The translations under genes and the position numbers were made by a program. This document shows positions 12,251 through 27,200 of a DNA stretch of 64,000 nt, piece by piece (the stretch's first letter is position 1; each line of letters begins with the position of its first letter). The notes beneath the pieces were generated by a model. The model had not been told where the DNA came from. It was given only the letters and a program-made list of their open reading frames with translations, and did not search any database. The DNA comes from Schistosoma haematobium. Its lineage: Eukaryota; Platyhelminthes; Trematoda; Strigeidida; Schistosomatidae. The stretch covers positions 42,313,806 through 42,377,805 of the forward strand of contig NC_067196.1 of NCBI RefSeq assembly GCF_000699445.3, given 5' to 3'.

Positions 12251-12904
12251 TCTCCTATACATAATCATAAAATTTATTTTAAAACCGAAAGTAGCGTGTG
12301 TTTCGGTTTGTTAATTATTCATAACCCTTAACAATTAATACATATAAACAATAGATATTTCACATGAGTCTGATTACATCTAGAGCGTCACAGGGAAATG
12401 AAAGATATGTTCCTTGTTTTGTGATGGTAAATATGACCAAATATACATGTCATTATAAATCATATTCTCAAACAGTATATCTTGTTTCAATGTTCCTATT
12501 ATAAACGGACCTTGTAAGATATCAGCCCAAATGAGTAACTTATTATGGAGAATCACATAAAGTTTGTGACGAGGCAACAATCTGTGGACGACATTTGAGA
12601 AATACTGAAGTGACTTTAAGACGACATATCCATTTGCTATGGTCAAATAAGTTTTATAAATTGGTATGATTAATCTAGATTACGATTTAATGTTAGAACT
12701 TGGTGTTAGGAATAAAAGTAAAGGTTTTCAGCACTAACTGATATCGGAAATGATGCCGAAATACCATTTAGCTACATGAATGAATGGAGTTTGCACCAAA
12801 ATTCATGACTCGGTATCCTTAATTCCAAAAATTCATAAACTGTAGTTTAGCCGTTGTGAATATTACCGTCAATTTGAAGACTGAATATTTATTCTATTAT
12901 TAGA
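12251..12904. other. Intergenic, no gene seen
   Basis: AT-rich, only motif-free short frames. Confidence 0.4.
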
Positions 12905-14500
12905 CTTATTTAAATCACATCCGAAAACCATTTTAACAATGCAAAAGCGATCACGTCATTATACACAAGCTGGTTATCCTCATGCCACTATTTCTTTATT
13001 ATTGGCTACACTGCTTAGCGTGGTGATCTCACATTCTCTAATCCTAGCCACATTACCGAAAAACTGGAAGCCGGCTCACGTCACACCAGTTTTCAAAAGA
13101 GGTCGATGTGGCGAACTTTCAAGCTACCTATCGGTAGCATTACTCTCCAAATCCTCAGAAATGATGGAGTTCCTGATATGCGGCGGTCTACACGACTAAT
13201 TACTATCCACAAACTTCTTTTCACCACAACAGTACGGTCTCACAAAAAGTCGTTCTTGTATAACCAACTTTCTGACCATGGTGGACAGATCGACAACCAT
13301 CCTTGGTCGCAAGCTTTTGATGGGGTCAACCATATATGTCATATCAATAAGCCCAAATGATCAGGTATCAAAACACCTTTAATTCATTGGTTCACTTCAC
13401 ACCTAAGAAGTCGAAATTTAAAGGTCAGTATTAATTTCACTTTCCCTCAGGCTATGTAATGTTCTATTGGAGTCTCCCAGGGTTCAGTACTTGGACCTCT
13501 TCTTTTCTTAGGTTACAGAATATAGGTGTCGTCGGATTTATAACTTTTCACTGTTGATGCGGACGTTTGGAGAGAATATTGCAACGAAGAGGATAAACTT
13601 GCATTTAAAGAAGAACTGACTCGACTTCAAAGTTGGGCAGACGATAACGGACTTACCTTCGACACTTCGAAGTGTAAAGTAATCCATCTGAGATATCTTA
13701 CAGACTACGAATAAACTTAGGTGACTCCCAAATGGAGGTACCTCAAGTTGAAAAAGATCTCGGAGTGTTGGTGCTCTTAGATCTGAAGTCTTACGATAAC
13801 TGCGACAAAAATGCCTTCCGAGGATAACTTGCACCGGTGACCTTGAAGAGCATTTTCGGTCAGTCCGACGGAAGAACGTTCCACAAAATCGTCAGCAGTT
13901 TTATTTATCACCATTTAGAGTACAGAAGCACAATATTTCCGTCCTCACTCCAAAATGATAAGGACACACTGGAACGCACCCAACGGCGAGCCGCGATGTT
14001 AGTTGGGGACTCGAAGTCAAGCCCTATGAGGAGCGCCTTCAACCCCTGAAACCTTACCCATTAGAGTACAAGCGTTTTAGAGCTGACCTTCTGATAACCT
14101 ACAACATCCTAAATGCTCCTGGGTATCCCTTTGAACACCTACTTAAGGTTAGTCCCAAAACAAACATTAGGGGTAACACTCTGAATGTGGAGACAACACA
14201 GCAGAACTGGCTGTACACACACCATCTATTCCTTAAGAGTAGTCAAGTGTTAAAATTTACTGCCATCTGAGCTAGTGAACATGACTTTAAGAGAAATGTG
14301 ACATGTTCTTAAGGACTAAGGACAGTGGCTCACTATGATTTACCAACTTCTTCCCTTTTCCTCTTTTATCGTCAATATATCTAGATTCCTACCTGTAGGC
14401 ACCGGTGATCTACTGCTACCAGATGCAGAAGACTGTCCAGCGGGAGCTTCTTTTATTCCGTTCAGAACCATATGAACCGTTTTATCTATTACTTTTAGGT
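12905..14500 (+). mobile_element. CR1-like non-LTR retrotransposon, decayed
   Basis: Translations in shifting frames give an RT entry motif (PKNWKPAHVTPVFKRG, about 13055-13105), a broken finger and palm region including a TKSRSC block near 13240, then VEKDLGVL (about 13747-13770) and HHLEYRSTIF with LERTQRRAAMLVG (about 13909-14005). The 3' part ends near 14340, followed by a conserved-looking 3' tail with TCTAGATTCCTACCTGTAGG. Frameshifts and stops are frequent. A second, older fragment of the same region lies at 62450-62720. Confidence 0.75.
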
Positions 14501-15024
14501 GGAATGTTGTAACTTAAAATTTCAACTTTGGTATTAATTCACTTTATCAGAGGCATCTCTGTTCACTCCAGTTTCTCTTTATTGTCAAGAAAACGCACTC
14601 CTTTGTTTATGAATACGCGTTCGAGTATATAAAAAAGCACTTTTTGGATAACATACGTTTCTATCCAAATACACTAAGTAAGTTTTATCAGGTAACGGGG
14701 AAATAGATATTTCCTTGATTACTCATTTACTCATGAACAATAATTCACTGCGTATACTTTACCTTACATGATTAAACTTAATAACTTCTCATATCAATTT
14801 ACTTATGATGTTTCGAATTGAAGCTCTGGTGTATTTTATTGGTCCTTTATTAAAGTTGCGGCGGGAAATAAAAGTGTTTACGTGTCTTTGAAAGTTAGTT
14901 TTGTGTGACTGTATTCACCCACACAAAGCACATGTGTTAGTTTTACCCTTTCAGCAAATAAACACAAAACCCTCTTAAAAAGATGTGCGACTAAATTACA
15001 AACTTAGGCCTAGTTATTAATATT
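14501..15024. other. Upstream region of CHERP
   Basis: No gene. The CHERP promoter or an unseen 5' UTR exon may lie here, but I see no clear core promoter element. Confidence 0.3.
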
Positions 15025-15050
15025 TTAAGATTTGTTCTCTTGGCAGCTAA
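15025..15050 (+). promoter_or_regulatory. 3' splice acceptor just upstream of the CHERP start codon
   Basis: A pyrimidine-rich tract (TTTGTTCTCTTGGCAG) ends at 15046, four bases before the ATG at 15051. This implies either an upstream 5' UTR exon or spliced-leader trans-splicing, which is established in schistosomes. The sequence alone cannot tell which. Confidence 0.55.
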
Positions 15051-15287
15051 ATGGCATCGCCTCTGCCTCCAGTCGATATTGAACAGCAGAACATTATCGA
15101 TAAATTGGCTGAATTTGTGGCCAGAAATGGGCCAGAATTCGAAGCACTAACAAGTGAAAAACAGAGGGACAACCCAAAGTTCGCATTTCTTCGAGGTGGC
15201 CAGTTCCATGAATATTATATGTTTAGAGTTAACGAAGCTCGTAAAATTTGGCAGCAGCAGTATTCAACGAAAAATAAATCGCATCAG
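15051..15287 (+). CDS. CHERP: CHERP exon 1 (SURP domain)
   Basis: Encodes residues 1-79. IIDKLAEFVARNGPEFEAL and NPKFAFLRGGQFHEYY are the hallmark SURP stretches and match CHERP better than other SURP proteins. It starts at the first ATG after the acceptor at 15046. The donor CAG/GTTGGA leaves phase 0. Confidence 0.92.
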
Positions 15288-18200
15288 GTTGGAGTAATAC
15301 TTTTTGATAATTTTATACCAGGGTTTATATGGTTTGTAATACATATACATGGTCAGGGGGGTTGTTTTGTATGCGGTAGATTTGTCATTTTCACGAAAGT
15401 ATCTGTCATAGGATCAGGCTTAAGCATTCGCTTTTTTGCCGGTGCTATATTCTTTGGAATTGTACGTCACTGACAGTTCAGGGTCGACTTTATGTACCGA
15501 AACTAAGTAGTTATGGTTAGATAACATATTGTCCACAAAGACCGCTGAACCCAACTTCTGGTTTTTTATTTTCACAACTAATCCCAAAGCATCAAGTCTT
15601 CAAAATGGCTCGTAATGTTGACTTGGTTATTTGCTTTTAGCTTGCATATCAAAGAATAATTTGACAGGAACACCAGATAGATTAATACAATTACCAATAA
15701 AATTAAAGTTACTAAGTAAATAAATGTGTATTTGTTAGCGTGAAAGGGGTTAAATTCGTTGTATCTATACACAATAACTATTGCGAATTACAGTACTTGA
15801 AATTCGAAGGCCAATTCATGTCTCTAAAGCCACGTTCACTCCCTGGTTACACTTTTATTAGACTCCAAACTTTACATCCACTAAGGAGTAAATAAATAGA
15901 AGCTTCATAAGGCCATATACAAAAAGTATAATAAGGGGGATTCAGGGGCGAAATATACATGTGATAATGGTTCCTACTTTAACTAAAGGATGGAAAAATT
16001 AAAAATGATAGAACAATCAACCGCATTAATAAGTTACTCATTACTTATACCAAAGTGAAGAGTATGTGCATCTCGATAATTGCGTCTAATTGTGGGCCAT
16101 ATTTCTTAAAGTCCTTGTATATGACCCGAGTTTAAGCACCAGAGTTTCAAGATTTCTGTCACCGGCTTCAACCCTACTCTGCCTACTTTGGTTTTAACAT
16201 TAGTAATATATCTGATCTCCATAGAACGTATCTAAAAACTATGCAATTAAGTCCGGGTTTGTCTTTCGAGCTCTAACGTGTTGTTTAGTTTAATTAATCA
16301 ATTTTTCGACCATCGACTTTTCATAAACACCAACAGAAATTGTAGGTCCATAATACGGCTCAGATGAACGATCTAATAAATCGGTACTTTCACTCAATCA
16401 GTAACTGTATATTTTTGTCCGTTTGGTAGAGTACACTCATCTGTCTTCAATTTAAAGACTTTTCTCTCGTAAACAGTAATTTGGAACACTTTTTCTAGAA
16501 ATCACACAACGACTATGATTGTCATAGGTCATCCCCAACGATATTAAGGCTTGGTTGTTATGCCCTATTCTTGCCGTCATAGAAGAAATAGGGCATGGTA
16601 CTAATTTCTACTTGGAAGGTAGTTCTTGCGAACCAGCTGGTCGCCTGAAGGAGTCATAGTTCAGACTGCTAAATAGTAAGATTTCTGACAGCAATATTGA
16701 GGCGTTTAACAGCATTGTTTTTAAGGTAATAAATATCGGTTGTGGAAAACTATCAATTAAATTTCTAGCTATATCCATATTAGATTTAACGGTTTATATA
16801 AACTCATATGTAGGCAGATAGACCCCAGTGTTTAATTCCACATTAAGTGCCTTACAACAGTTCATATAAAAGCAACAGATAGTAATAGTGAATGACGATT
16901 ATATTTGTTGAGGGGTAAATAAATTACAGTAATAAATTCTGCAGTCTTGTACTTCGTGTCTTTACAGTTACTGATAAATATAAAGCTAAATAACCAAGGT
17001 TTTGTAGTGTGGTGTCGAGTTGCGGTTGACTATGATCACCACTACAAGGTTGCGTACCAGATATCAGAAGGCGATTGGAGGTTGTAGCGAGATATATTTG
17101 TCGGCGATCTCTTGGTATTGAAAGAATATCGAGATCGTGCCAAAAGAGTACAAGCGGAGTCACTGAGCAAACGTAAGCGCGTGCAAGGTCTCAATAAACA
17201 GAAGGAAGAATGTCTTTAGTACAGTCAAACAAACAAGTACAGTAAAACAATCACTGGTACAATTGGTTATAACAATAATTGTTTCCATTAAACCAATCTC
17301 GTTCTCTTGATAAAAGCAGGTCACTATAGTTTAATGGAGAAACACATGTTAAATGATCTAAATAACTTTGTTCTGAAGAGGCGGCTTACGCTAAGTTGCG
17401 AGGCGTTAAAAATTTGATTTTCTATTCATCAGGATATTGCATGTATATCAACAGTTTCACTAATAACAACCCATTCGATTCACAGTTTATTTGGGATTAT
17501 CAGGTCAAACGTTGGTTATGATACTTGCGAATGTATTCTTAGTTCTGAAGTCTGTATGTAAATGTATTTCGATTGTCCCTCGGCTATTGTATGAGTGAAT
17601 ATTCGCCTTTATTAATTAAATTCACACATCCTTCCTGAATGTCTTTTGTACACTTAGTTTGTTTCCTTTATCAGCGACATTTGTATTTTCTGGTCTACTA
17701 CCGATACCTTTCAGCTACTAAATGATTTTGCTTCATTTTTCAAGTTAATCAAAATTTCTTTTTTCTTCAATGTATATGAATAGGAAACCAATGACCTTAA
17801 AGCGTGTGTTCTTAAGAACTTTAACTAATTACGTACCACATTTAATAACACTCTGACGTTATAAATGCATGTATTCGCCGGTAGGGGTGTGGTCATGCGT
17901 AATAATAGATCCAGAAAGACCAATTGGTATTTAGTTCCGATTGATTACAATGCCTGTCGTTGTTAGCTTGGCTTAACGGCCTATTCTATCTTTCTGTTAA
18001 GATTCTCAATTCCAGATCCAACTGGGTCAATATGAATGAACAATGGGATCAGTATGGTGGAAATCCAGATCATTGGCAGCGTTATAGTTCCGCACCACCA
18101 GAGCATTGCGGATGGGGTGGTCCAGATCCATCATGGTATCCAAAGCCACAATGGCCACATTTTCAACAGGGTGTACGAATGCATGGCGGTCAACCTGAAT

Positions 18201-21200
18201 ATCCATACCATCCTCCTTCGGAAGCGGCAGATTCTTATCGCCATGGAAATTATAATAATCATCCTCCATATGGTTACCCTGGACACCATGGAGCATTCCC
18301 GATTCAGCAGTTTTCGTTTGGACCTGAGACTTATCGTGCACCGAGACCTCATTATGATTACCAAGTTCCTGGTGGTTCTGAACTAGGAGAAGCTGATATC
18401 GAACAAAGTGAGAAAAATTTGGCTGCTCAGCATGAGTCGTTGCTTGCTCGTCAAAACGTTGAAATTCTCGAGCTCTTAGACAAAAAGAGAGAGGAAAATG
18501 TTAGGAAAACTGGAGAGCAATTGAACATGTCTTGGGAACAGATGAATGAAGTTAGTAACCTATTTCCCGTTTTTATTTGACTTATGGTAGTGCCGAGGTG
18601 GGAATCGCATTAATCCTATTATTATTACTATTATTATTATTATCGTAAGTCTGCATAATGTTTTTCGTCTACGTTAAGGAGGCCTAATAATTGTATGAAA
18701 CTAGTTTCATACATAGAGTCTCGTTTTGTTTCTTTATACATTTGTATGTAGTTAAATCAAACGTATTAACAGAAAAGTCCACAAACATCTCATGATTACT
18801 TATTTACATGGCTTGCAAACTAAACTTTAGGAACTAAAGTTTTAGAAAGTGGTGTGGTATAAGTAGGATAAATTATGATTTCCTAACTGCGTACACTATT
18901 TATGCTGATATTATTGATTTGTGTGTCGCATATAACACACAAAGACACATCATACCCCAGTAATCAAACTTGGTCAGGGTATCGTTTAGAGGCCCTTGAT
19001 CACTTCAGCGCTCAAAAATACAAAACCAACGATTGCTACGTTATCATTATTGTGGTCGAATTTCCATGTCATTAGCGGACGTTTAGTGTTTAAAATGCTT
19101 GACTTTCAACTATTGGGTTTAAAATTCAAATCCCATCCACCTGCTTTTACTTGGTCAGTTCGTAGTGCTTATGCAAAAAGGTGGTCCAAATCTGCGACTA
19201 AAAGACTACTTTGTTGTTGAGTTGGGATTATTTTATTTATTTACTACTGTTTCATCCGCAGATCTCGCAGCAGTTAGATGTAACCTAGTGTACTATAAAC
19301 CTCGGGGCTTGTGAAAGTAGTTTCTTGGGGCAGATCAATCCTCGTTAGGTGGTAATAGGTAAACGTGTTCTAATAAAAGTAATTCTACTTGGTGACCTAG
19401 TAGGGACTATTGTCGTGAGCTTCTATGCATTCATTTACGGATCTGGATTCCAGAATTTCACTCTCCCTCCAGTATATTGATGAATGTTTAGTGCTTCTAC
19501 CAAATTAGTGGTGTACTTACTTCAAATACGGAATGAAGCTCCAAAATCAGCTACTGATATCTCCTTTATTCGAGAAATGTCACTTTACATGTTCGTCAAA
19601 AGCTTCACCTGTATTTTAGGTTGTTTTCCTGATACCCTTTTACTGTCGTTTTTTTAATAGTATCCAATTCTGCGTGTTTATTATAGTGATGAACCGTAAG
19701 CGTCCTTCGTGGTGGGTGATATTAGAAAACTACTTTCATTACTCATGTATCTATATGGTTAGTAGTGTCATTTCGTAACACCAACTGCTAGACCAAGCTT
19801 CTTAAGTAAATTCCCCCATCACCATCATAGGATAGGTACAAAATGACTTCTTAATTACTTTTCTCCCTTGTTTTATCATGGTACAAATGACCATAAATCT
19901 AAGTGTGAATAGTTGAGACAACTGTTATGAGATTACAAATTGTTATAAGTGGATAATCATTAATGTCAATTGTGACAATGTATGTCGAGCGTTCACATTT
20001 AATACTATGTAATTTATTTTAATATACATTGGTTCACGTCATGTTTCAATTTAGTTTTAAAATTTCACAAGGAATACGCCATTGAGTAAGTATGATATTA
20101 CTATGCTCCAGTTTTTAGATGCATACTAGTCAGTTGAGTGTATTATTAAACTGAAACTTGCTAAATCTGAGATTTTTTTAGTAGAATACATCAATATAAG
20201 TGGATATTTGGAACATGATAATTAATTTCAAACGAAAATTTATTTATAAATGATGTTTTGATTTGCATTAAATCTGTATATTTTTTGTTTAGATGATCCA
20301 ACCACTCATTGAAGCCTGTACAAAAGAAAATATATCTAAAGGAAAATCTTGGGTTGTTGACAAAATGTCTGAGTCACCTGAGCTAACTAAGCTAATGTCT
20401 GATTATCTAATAACACGTGCAAGTGCTATTAGTGTTACATTTGACTTAAGGCTCCACTTGGTATACTTGTTAAACGACCTACTTCATCATTCTAAACGTC
20501 GTGGTGCTCCTGTTCATCTGCAAGTATGTTATTATTAAAAGTTGGAGACAACTTACAGATTTATATTCATTTTGATTAGTCCTAAAAGATTCTGTTATCA
20601 CTGTGAAATGTTATTTACACACTCAAATTTACTTAACAATAATGTTTAGCTTACTATGGTTTACACTATCAGTCAGTCAGTCAGTCAGTCAGTCTAAGTA
20701 ATTCTAATTACAATAAATTTATCGTATCATACGATGTAACATTCAATTGACTTGGTTATTTTAGAACGTACAATAATGTTGGATTTTCTTAGTTATTATA
20801 AATCGACAGACAGAAAGCTAAATATCAGAATACATCGAATAGTTGAGAATAAAGGATACCAAACAAAAAATATCGTCGTTACTAATGTTAAGCCACATCA
20901 CCGTAACATCAAGCCAACAGCAGTTTATTCTTTTGCGGACCTCATAAGAAAGGTGTAAATTATTGCTTACTATTAGAGTAGATAGTTACTTGAGGAATTA
21001 GTGCTATTTTACCCATTTATCACACTGAAAGGTTTCAATTACTTACGGAATGACGCCAATATGAACGCTGTTTATTATCCGTATATCATTTCTGGTTTTT
21101 TTTTCACAATAGATTGTGCGAAATATTTACGTATGTCAACTTCTCTGTGCTTTTGTTCCTAGGGAATTATTGTAACACTAAAATGTCCTCTCTACGACTA

Positions 21201-24200
21201 ATTAGCTTTAAATTATTTTCTAAGATTCCAATTCAAATCTGTAGATTATCACCCATTAACAGTTGGTTCACAGGTTCTGTAATTCTTGTTTATACATTTC
21301 GGAGACTGATAACTTATTTGATTACAGTATTATGATAGTAAAAGTTTAAGTTATTCTTATTACTCACGTGCCTAAAGTACATATCCGGGTTTCCGATGAT
21401 GTTTAACCTACTGATATCTGAAATAGCTTCATATCTAATAGCTTATATGATGGGTTCGCTAGTGTCATAGTTGGAAAATCGCTCGTCAGCACTGTTATAA
21501 CTGGAAAAATGACCTTGTTACCACAGTTGTAACTGGATAGTCAACTGTTATATCTGAAGAGCCGTCACTGTTATGTACGTATCGAGTCCATTGAGTCCTC
21601 AGTCTTACTGCTTTTACTTAATAGTCGAGAACCACTACAATTTCTGGATCCTATTGCTTATACCGGGAAACGAGGACCACTGCAATTCCCACAACCCAGA
21701 GTGAGAACACGAAAGGTTGGTGAAATGAAGGTTTGTTGACTCCTCCAGAATAAGTCTCCAAATAAGTCCCAAGATCACACCATCCTTAGATTAAAATTTA
21801 GTCATTTATGTACTAAGTTTTTCACCCAATGTTATATACAGTATGTTTGAAATACATGATTCATATTGCAGCGGCTAAGATTGGTGTTCTGGACTCAACA
21901 AGCAGGGCTAGGTAGGGAGAAGGACCGATAAAGACTCTAAACTACTCGTACGGGTTTATGCGTCATAGGTCTGGTCGACAATTCACTATTCTCTAATTGG
22001 CAGTATCATTACGTTATATGTTAATAGAGCACAAGGCTACAAGTTATAACACAATAATATCACATGGGAGGGGGAAATACTTAAGATTACTGTAAAAACA
22101 CAATAAATACAGTTCACTTGAGTTAATACAGTGAATAAAATTGTCACACTTGTCATATAGAACAGACTTTGTACAGATTTAATACGAAAAGATATTGACG
22201 CAAATTATGTCATCTCATCCTGTTTTATCAAATGTATAATAACTATTTCCTAGTCGGATCTTGAAAAGTTGGTTAAATATGACTCCTTAATATCTACGTA
22301 CATGGTTGATACTGTTGAGAAATAGCAGATATGGCGTGAGATATGTTCGCCCTTTTGAAATCGATTTATTTGATTGGTTAGTTATCAAACTATACTGAAA
22401 AAGATATTCGTTGATCTCTCATATGAATTTCGTATTTACATAAGATCTTTGTTCTATGAAAGACTTATTTTTTATAGATAGATAAACCAGAGCGGTCACT
22501 CCTAGGTAAAGTGCTCGATTTCCAAACATTGTTGCAAGTTCCAACTTAATTCGACTTAATGAAGTATAAATGTCAGGGTAGTATCACTAGTTTTCATACA
22601 ATGTTTGTAACTTAAATTTAGATAATAAATATTCTCTTAGCTTCTGAGTTGCACTATGTTGTGGCAATGAATTTAACTCATAAATATATTCAATACACAC
22701 TTTATTTCGATATTTATCTACAGGAAGCTTTACACGAAACAGTGCCGGTAATTTTCTGCCTAGCGACTGAGATTGCAGATGATGAACAAAGAGCCAAAAT
22801 TAATCGTGTTTTAAGCTTGTGGGAAACCAACTCTTATTTGCCAGTCGAAGTTTTGGTAAAGATGCGACCTCCAGAATCAGGTAAATTCTTAGCAGAATGG
22901 AAAGAAAGTCAGTCAAAGGTCAGTGAGTTTAGTATTTTTGTGTTCCGCAAAATTTCATCTTTTTCTATAGAACAGTATGATCTTTTCGTAATTTTCGAAC
23001 ACTAGGATATTTTAATCTACTGAAGACTTAAGTGTTTTGTAATTGAAACTCATTTTCTAAGTGTGTCGAGAGTTAAATTGACACCATAACTGATACAATA
23101 GAGTATGTCGATCCAGAGAAATTAGTCCTTCTGGAATATTTTTTCCTCCTAACCACCAAACTCCGTTAGTATTTTGTTTATCACATGCTGGGGTGTTTAC
23201 CTTATAAATGCCTAGTTTACTAGTAGGGAAGTCTGTTCCACCGTCTTGTTCATGTTGTGTTATTTAATGTCTTATAGCATAATTCACGAATTCGTAGAGT
23301 GAAAATAAAGTTTATATTGATGGTGTAGTGATATTTGTCTCTGCATTATCGGCGGAAGGAAAGTTTTAAAAAGTTGAGGACGATAGTAACATGTTGGTTT
23401 ATCGAACGGAAAAAGAAGTATTGAAGTTCCTTCATAAGATAACTTCCAATTCCATGGTTCCATTTCAGGATACTGTCTCATCATGCTAGTTGTTTAATAA
23501 CCGGTAAATATACCGGCTGGATCTTTTGAATCTCAATGGTGTGTGACTGCCTTCTAAGCCTAACGACTTAGGAGTCGTAGTCGAAAAACAGTAGTAACTA
23601 GAGTGATAGATACTGAACTTTATTAAGCATTTATGCTTCAGGAAACCAAGTCTGTCATAAAGCTATTACTTTCGTTACTATCTTAATGTTGCTCATCGTT
23701 TTCTCTGCTCTATCCATAGCGTCAGTCCTTGAAGTCATTAACTTCTAGTCTGAGCCATGTTGGTAGATGCAGACTACTTGGTTGGAGTCTGCGTGACTAT
23801 CGTAACCAATGGTTGGAGACTCTGTGTGACATGGCTCAGAATAGATCACAGTGGCGTAGGTGTATTCACTTTTTGTCTTCCCTTAAATCGTGAGATTAAA
23901 ACTACTTTATACTTTTCTTTCTAATTCTTTCCTCCTGTACTATATCCTTATACACAATATTTCTCTTATACATTACTACCTTTGAATTAACTAATTCTAT
24001 GAATCCGGTGTCCATCTTGCTGTGCTAATGAGGTATGGCAACTTGGACCGATGCATATATGTGCCTGGTCCTACGTTGTAGCTGACTGACTGACTAACTC
24101 TATCCAATAGTTTACTGTGGTTTGGACTCAACTATTATGAAGACGTCTCATTTCACCCTTACAGTTCTGGGATATGCACCAGTTCATAGATTATTTCATG

Positions 24201-27200
24201 CATTCAGAATCAGACTGTCAGTCGATGTAGATGATTAGTGAGTAGTATCTAATATGTATTAGCTCATTATATAACTATACAAGTTTTAAAAGGGTTAATT
24301 AGGAGCAACACATAAATGACTCGACTGCTACTGACTGACTGACTCTGACTCGACTGGTAGTGTTCGAGTAAAGAGCCTTCACAAGGTTTATGTACTTCTG
24401 AGGTACACCTTTCAATGACAGAAACTGCCACAGAACCTCTCGGTCTACAGAGTCAAATGCTGCCTTTAAGTCAAGTAAGACCACCATTGTCAGACCCCGA
24501 TAAGCATGCCTGTGTCCTGGAACCTGACGAATGTTGAATATTACTCTTTTGGTAACAATTATTTCCCTTTATCACTTTACTTAATATTTAGTTTGAGTTT
24601 CTCATTGAATAGAAAGTATTCTACCTGTACTAAAGACCAAAATCATAGTTCCTCTCATCATCCGACAATTGATAATGCTAGTTTTTTTCAGATGACTTTA
24701 ATTATTAAGTGAATTTATTTTCTAATGTATGATTTGCGTAAGTGAAGCAAGTTCTTTTTTCCAAATTAGTTCTGTAATAAATAACGTCCCCTTATCCATT
24801 AAATGTGAATCAGATCTGTTACTGATTCTGCAAGTAGATTTTGGTTTCTAGCTATTAATATTACCTAAATATACCACAGTAACCTTTTTCATTCAGTTTC
24901 AATGTTGATTACTTCTTAGTGTGATCAACCAAGTGCAACATAAAATGATCGTTATTGTTAATGATGAGATGTTGATATAGATAATAATAATTACAATATA
25001 TTTAAAAGCTCACTCATTTTACGGTTAATCGCTGATGAAAACACCTAGCTAACACTACTCTTTTTCTGTGTATAATGCTGTATTCTGCTGTTCTATATTG
25101 TTGTGTGCGGTTGAATAATACTAACAATTAACCCTTATTTAACTTATGGACTGTTTGATCAAAATATTCTATTCGAACTGTCATTCTCTCATTAAGTATT
25201 CATTGAAGGTATTGTGGTTTTGCCTAAAACTGAAATAGGAAAGTTTAGCATTTTTTTATGTCAAATATTTAGACAGGGTATTTCTTACCGTCGACATAGT
25301 CTTTAAACAAATAACTTTAAAAAACAACAAACTATTAGACCTAGACAAAAGAGAAACTGAACCCTTTCGTCATGCATATAATCACCGTGTTGACGAAGGA
25401 AAAGGCTAATTATTTGAATTTCATCTAATGTTTTCTTACTGTATTTTATACATATCAGCTACTCGAATCATTCAATCAATTGTTATTTACATGCTTAAGC
25501 ACATATCATTTAGTATTCTTTGTATTTTCATTACTACGAGGCTTTTTGTGTCTTTTCTTCACAAAACTCATCTTAAGCTTTCGTGTAGAGAACCCACTAA
25601 TAAGTACTTCATTTTACCAAGTTTTCTTGTGGTGTCATAAATATTAAATAATTGAGTTGAAGCCCAATACCTTTGTAGTAAATGATTTAATAGCTAAATT
25701 AATAGACATTTATAAAACCAATCAATGAAAAGTATGAGACTAGTGAAAGAAAACTAAGTGTTAAAATAATCTAACTGTTATCATTTATTATGTTTGTGGG
25801 GACGATACATTGATATGCACAACTTTATCTGTCAGTTGCTATTACACATTACTATTGTATAAGATAATATCCGGTAGATTACGGAGCCCAAAATGGATAT
25901 TTTTAAGAGTATGGTTTATTTTCTTTCAAGCTGTTCATGTTTGCCTGTTTGTTTGTTTTTTCTTCAGCCGTTTGAAAGTGAAATAGACAAAATAAAAGCA
26001 AATATTATGAATCAATACACTAGTCTTGAGCGACAACATCAAGAGTTTGCAGATCATGTACTACGACAGTTAGCTTCGTCACATTCCGATAAGTCTGATG
26101 AAGCATCTATCTCTGATAATCATCATTCCCAATATGGATCATCTCATCATCCTATGCAGGTTTGTTCACATTAGCACTATGTATTGTACTTTATCATATA
26201 TGTCCATGTATGTGTACAAAACATTAGGATTAGTACTAGAGGCGAGCAGGAAGTATTTGTGCATGTGGACAATACTTAACAGCCGTTTATACTACAATTG
26301 TAGTTCCTGCAAAAAGATTTAAGTGAAATAGTTTGTTAGGCTTCGAAGTGGTCTGGGACTCCGGACAAAAAGCACTGTCAAATATAATGACATTGACGTT
26401 GATTTCGAAGTATTACTTGTAAAGCAGAATTAATTGTTGCTTCAACTACTTATGTTTGTGTGTTTGATGAGGTTTTTGTTAATGTTAGACTTGCTCATAT
26501 CACTTTTCGAGGAAAAATACATGTAAACCTTTCCAAAACATTTATAAAATATGCAACATATAAATAATAATAATAATAGATATTTCTCAAACATTTGTTA
26601 ACATAGACTGTACCTATTATATATTAGATTGAAAGGATTAATTCTGTTCATGGTCTTGCAAAAAAATTTATGCTACCCAGTTGTTATATAATGTTGTTTG
26701 TACTTATTATTCTCTTCCCTGGTATTGTAACTAGTGAATCTATTATTTTAGTGTCCAAATCATGCTTTTTTTGCAGCTGAATAAAATCTGTCTATAATCA
26801 TCATATTACATACCATCTAATTTGATGGTTGGTCTTTTATTTATTGTGGTGAATAAATAAATTATTCATTTGATTTAGACATTTTTTTCTACATACTAGA
26901 TCTTCCATGTTCTACTTCAATGTGTAACCTATGATTTAGAGCACCCTATTTTACAAATTGATTTCGTATAAAATAAAATTTATTTTTATCCTAGTATTTT
27001 TTATTTATAGTGGCATAAAAGTTGATTCATTCCTAATGAATTAGGAGTATGTATAGACAAATTATATTCGTTCTACAATCATGTTCCTTTCTCTAAACGT
27101 TAATTAGAAGAATGTCTGTCGGTAGTACTGTGTAGATACTCAACTGTCAAATTTTTTCTAAGTAATTTGAGGTTATTACTCCTTAAAGAACAAATATAGT

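Larger units (their letters stand above)
20524..22723. other. CHERP intron 3
   Basis: Holds a (CAGT)n microsatellite (about 20669-20694), a motif-free 68-codon frame (20752-20958), and an R1 repeat copy (21835-22030, minus strand). No gene. Confidence 0.5.
22919..25967. other. CHERP intron 4
   Basis: Contains two retroelement fragments (23715-24110 and 24299-24490). No further gene seen. Confidence 0.5.

Noticed and set aside
18011..18016. Alternative exon 2 acceptor TTCCAG at 18015
   Set aside because: Splicing exon 1 to it reads into a stop after seven codons; the AAG at 18001 keeps frame.
18027..18386. Overlapping ORFs on both strands of CHERP exon 2
   Set aside because: Low-complexity composition keeps several frames open; only the + frame that joins SURP to the CID is consistent.
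20669..24360. CRISPR-like or satellite array from CAGT/GACT runs
   Set aside because: These are simple tetranucleotide microsatellites, probably retroelement tails, without unique spacers.
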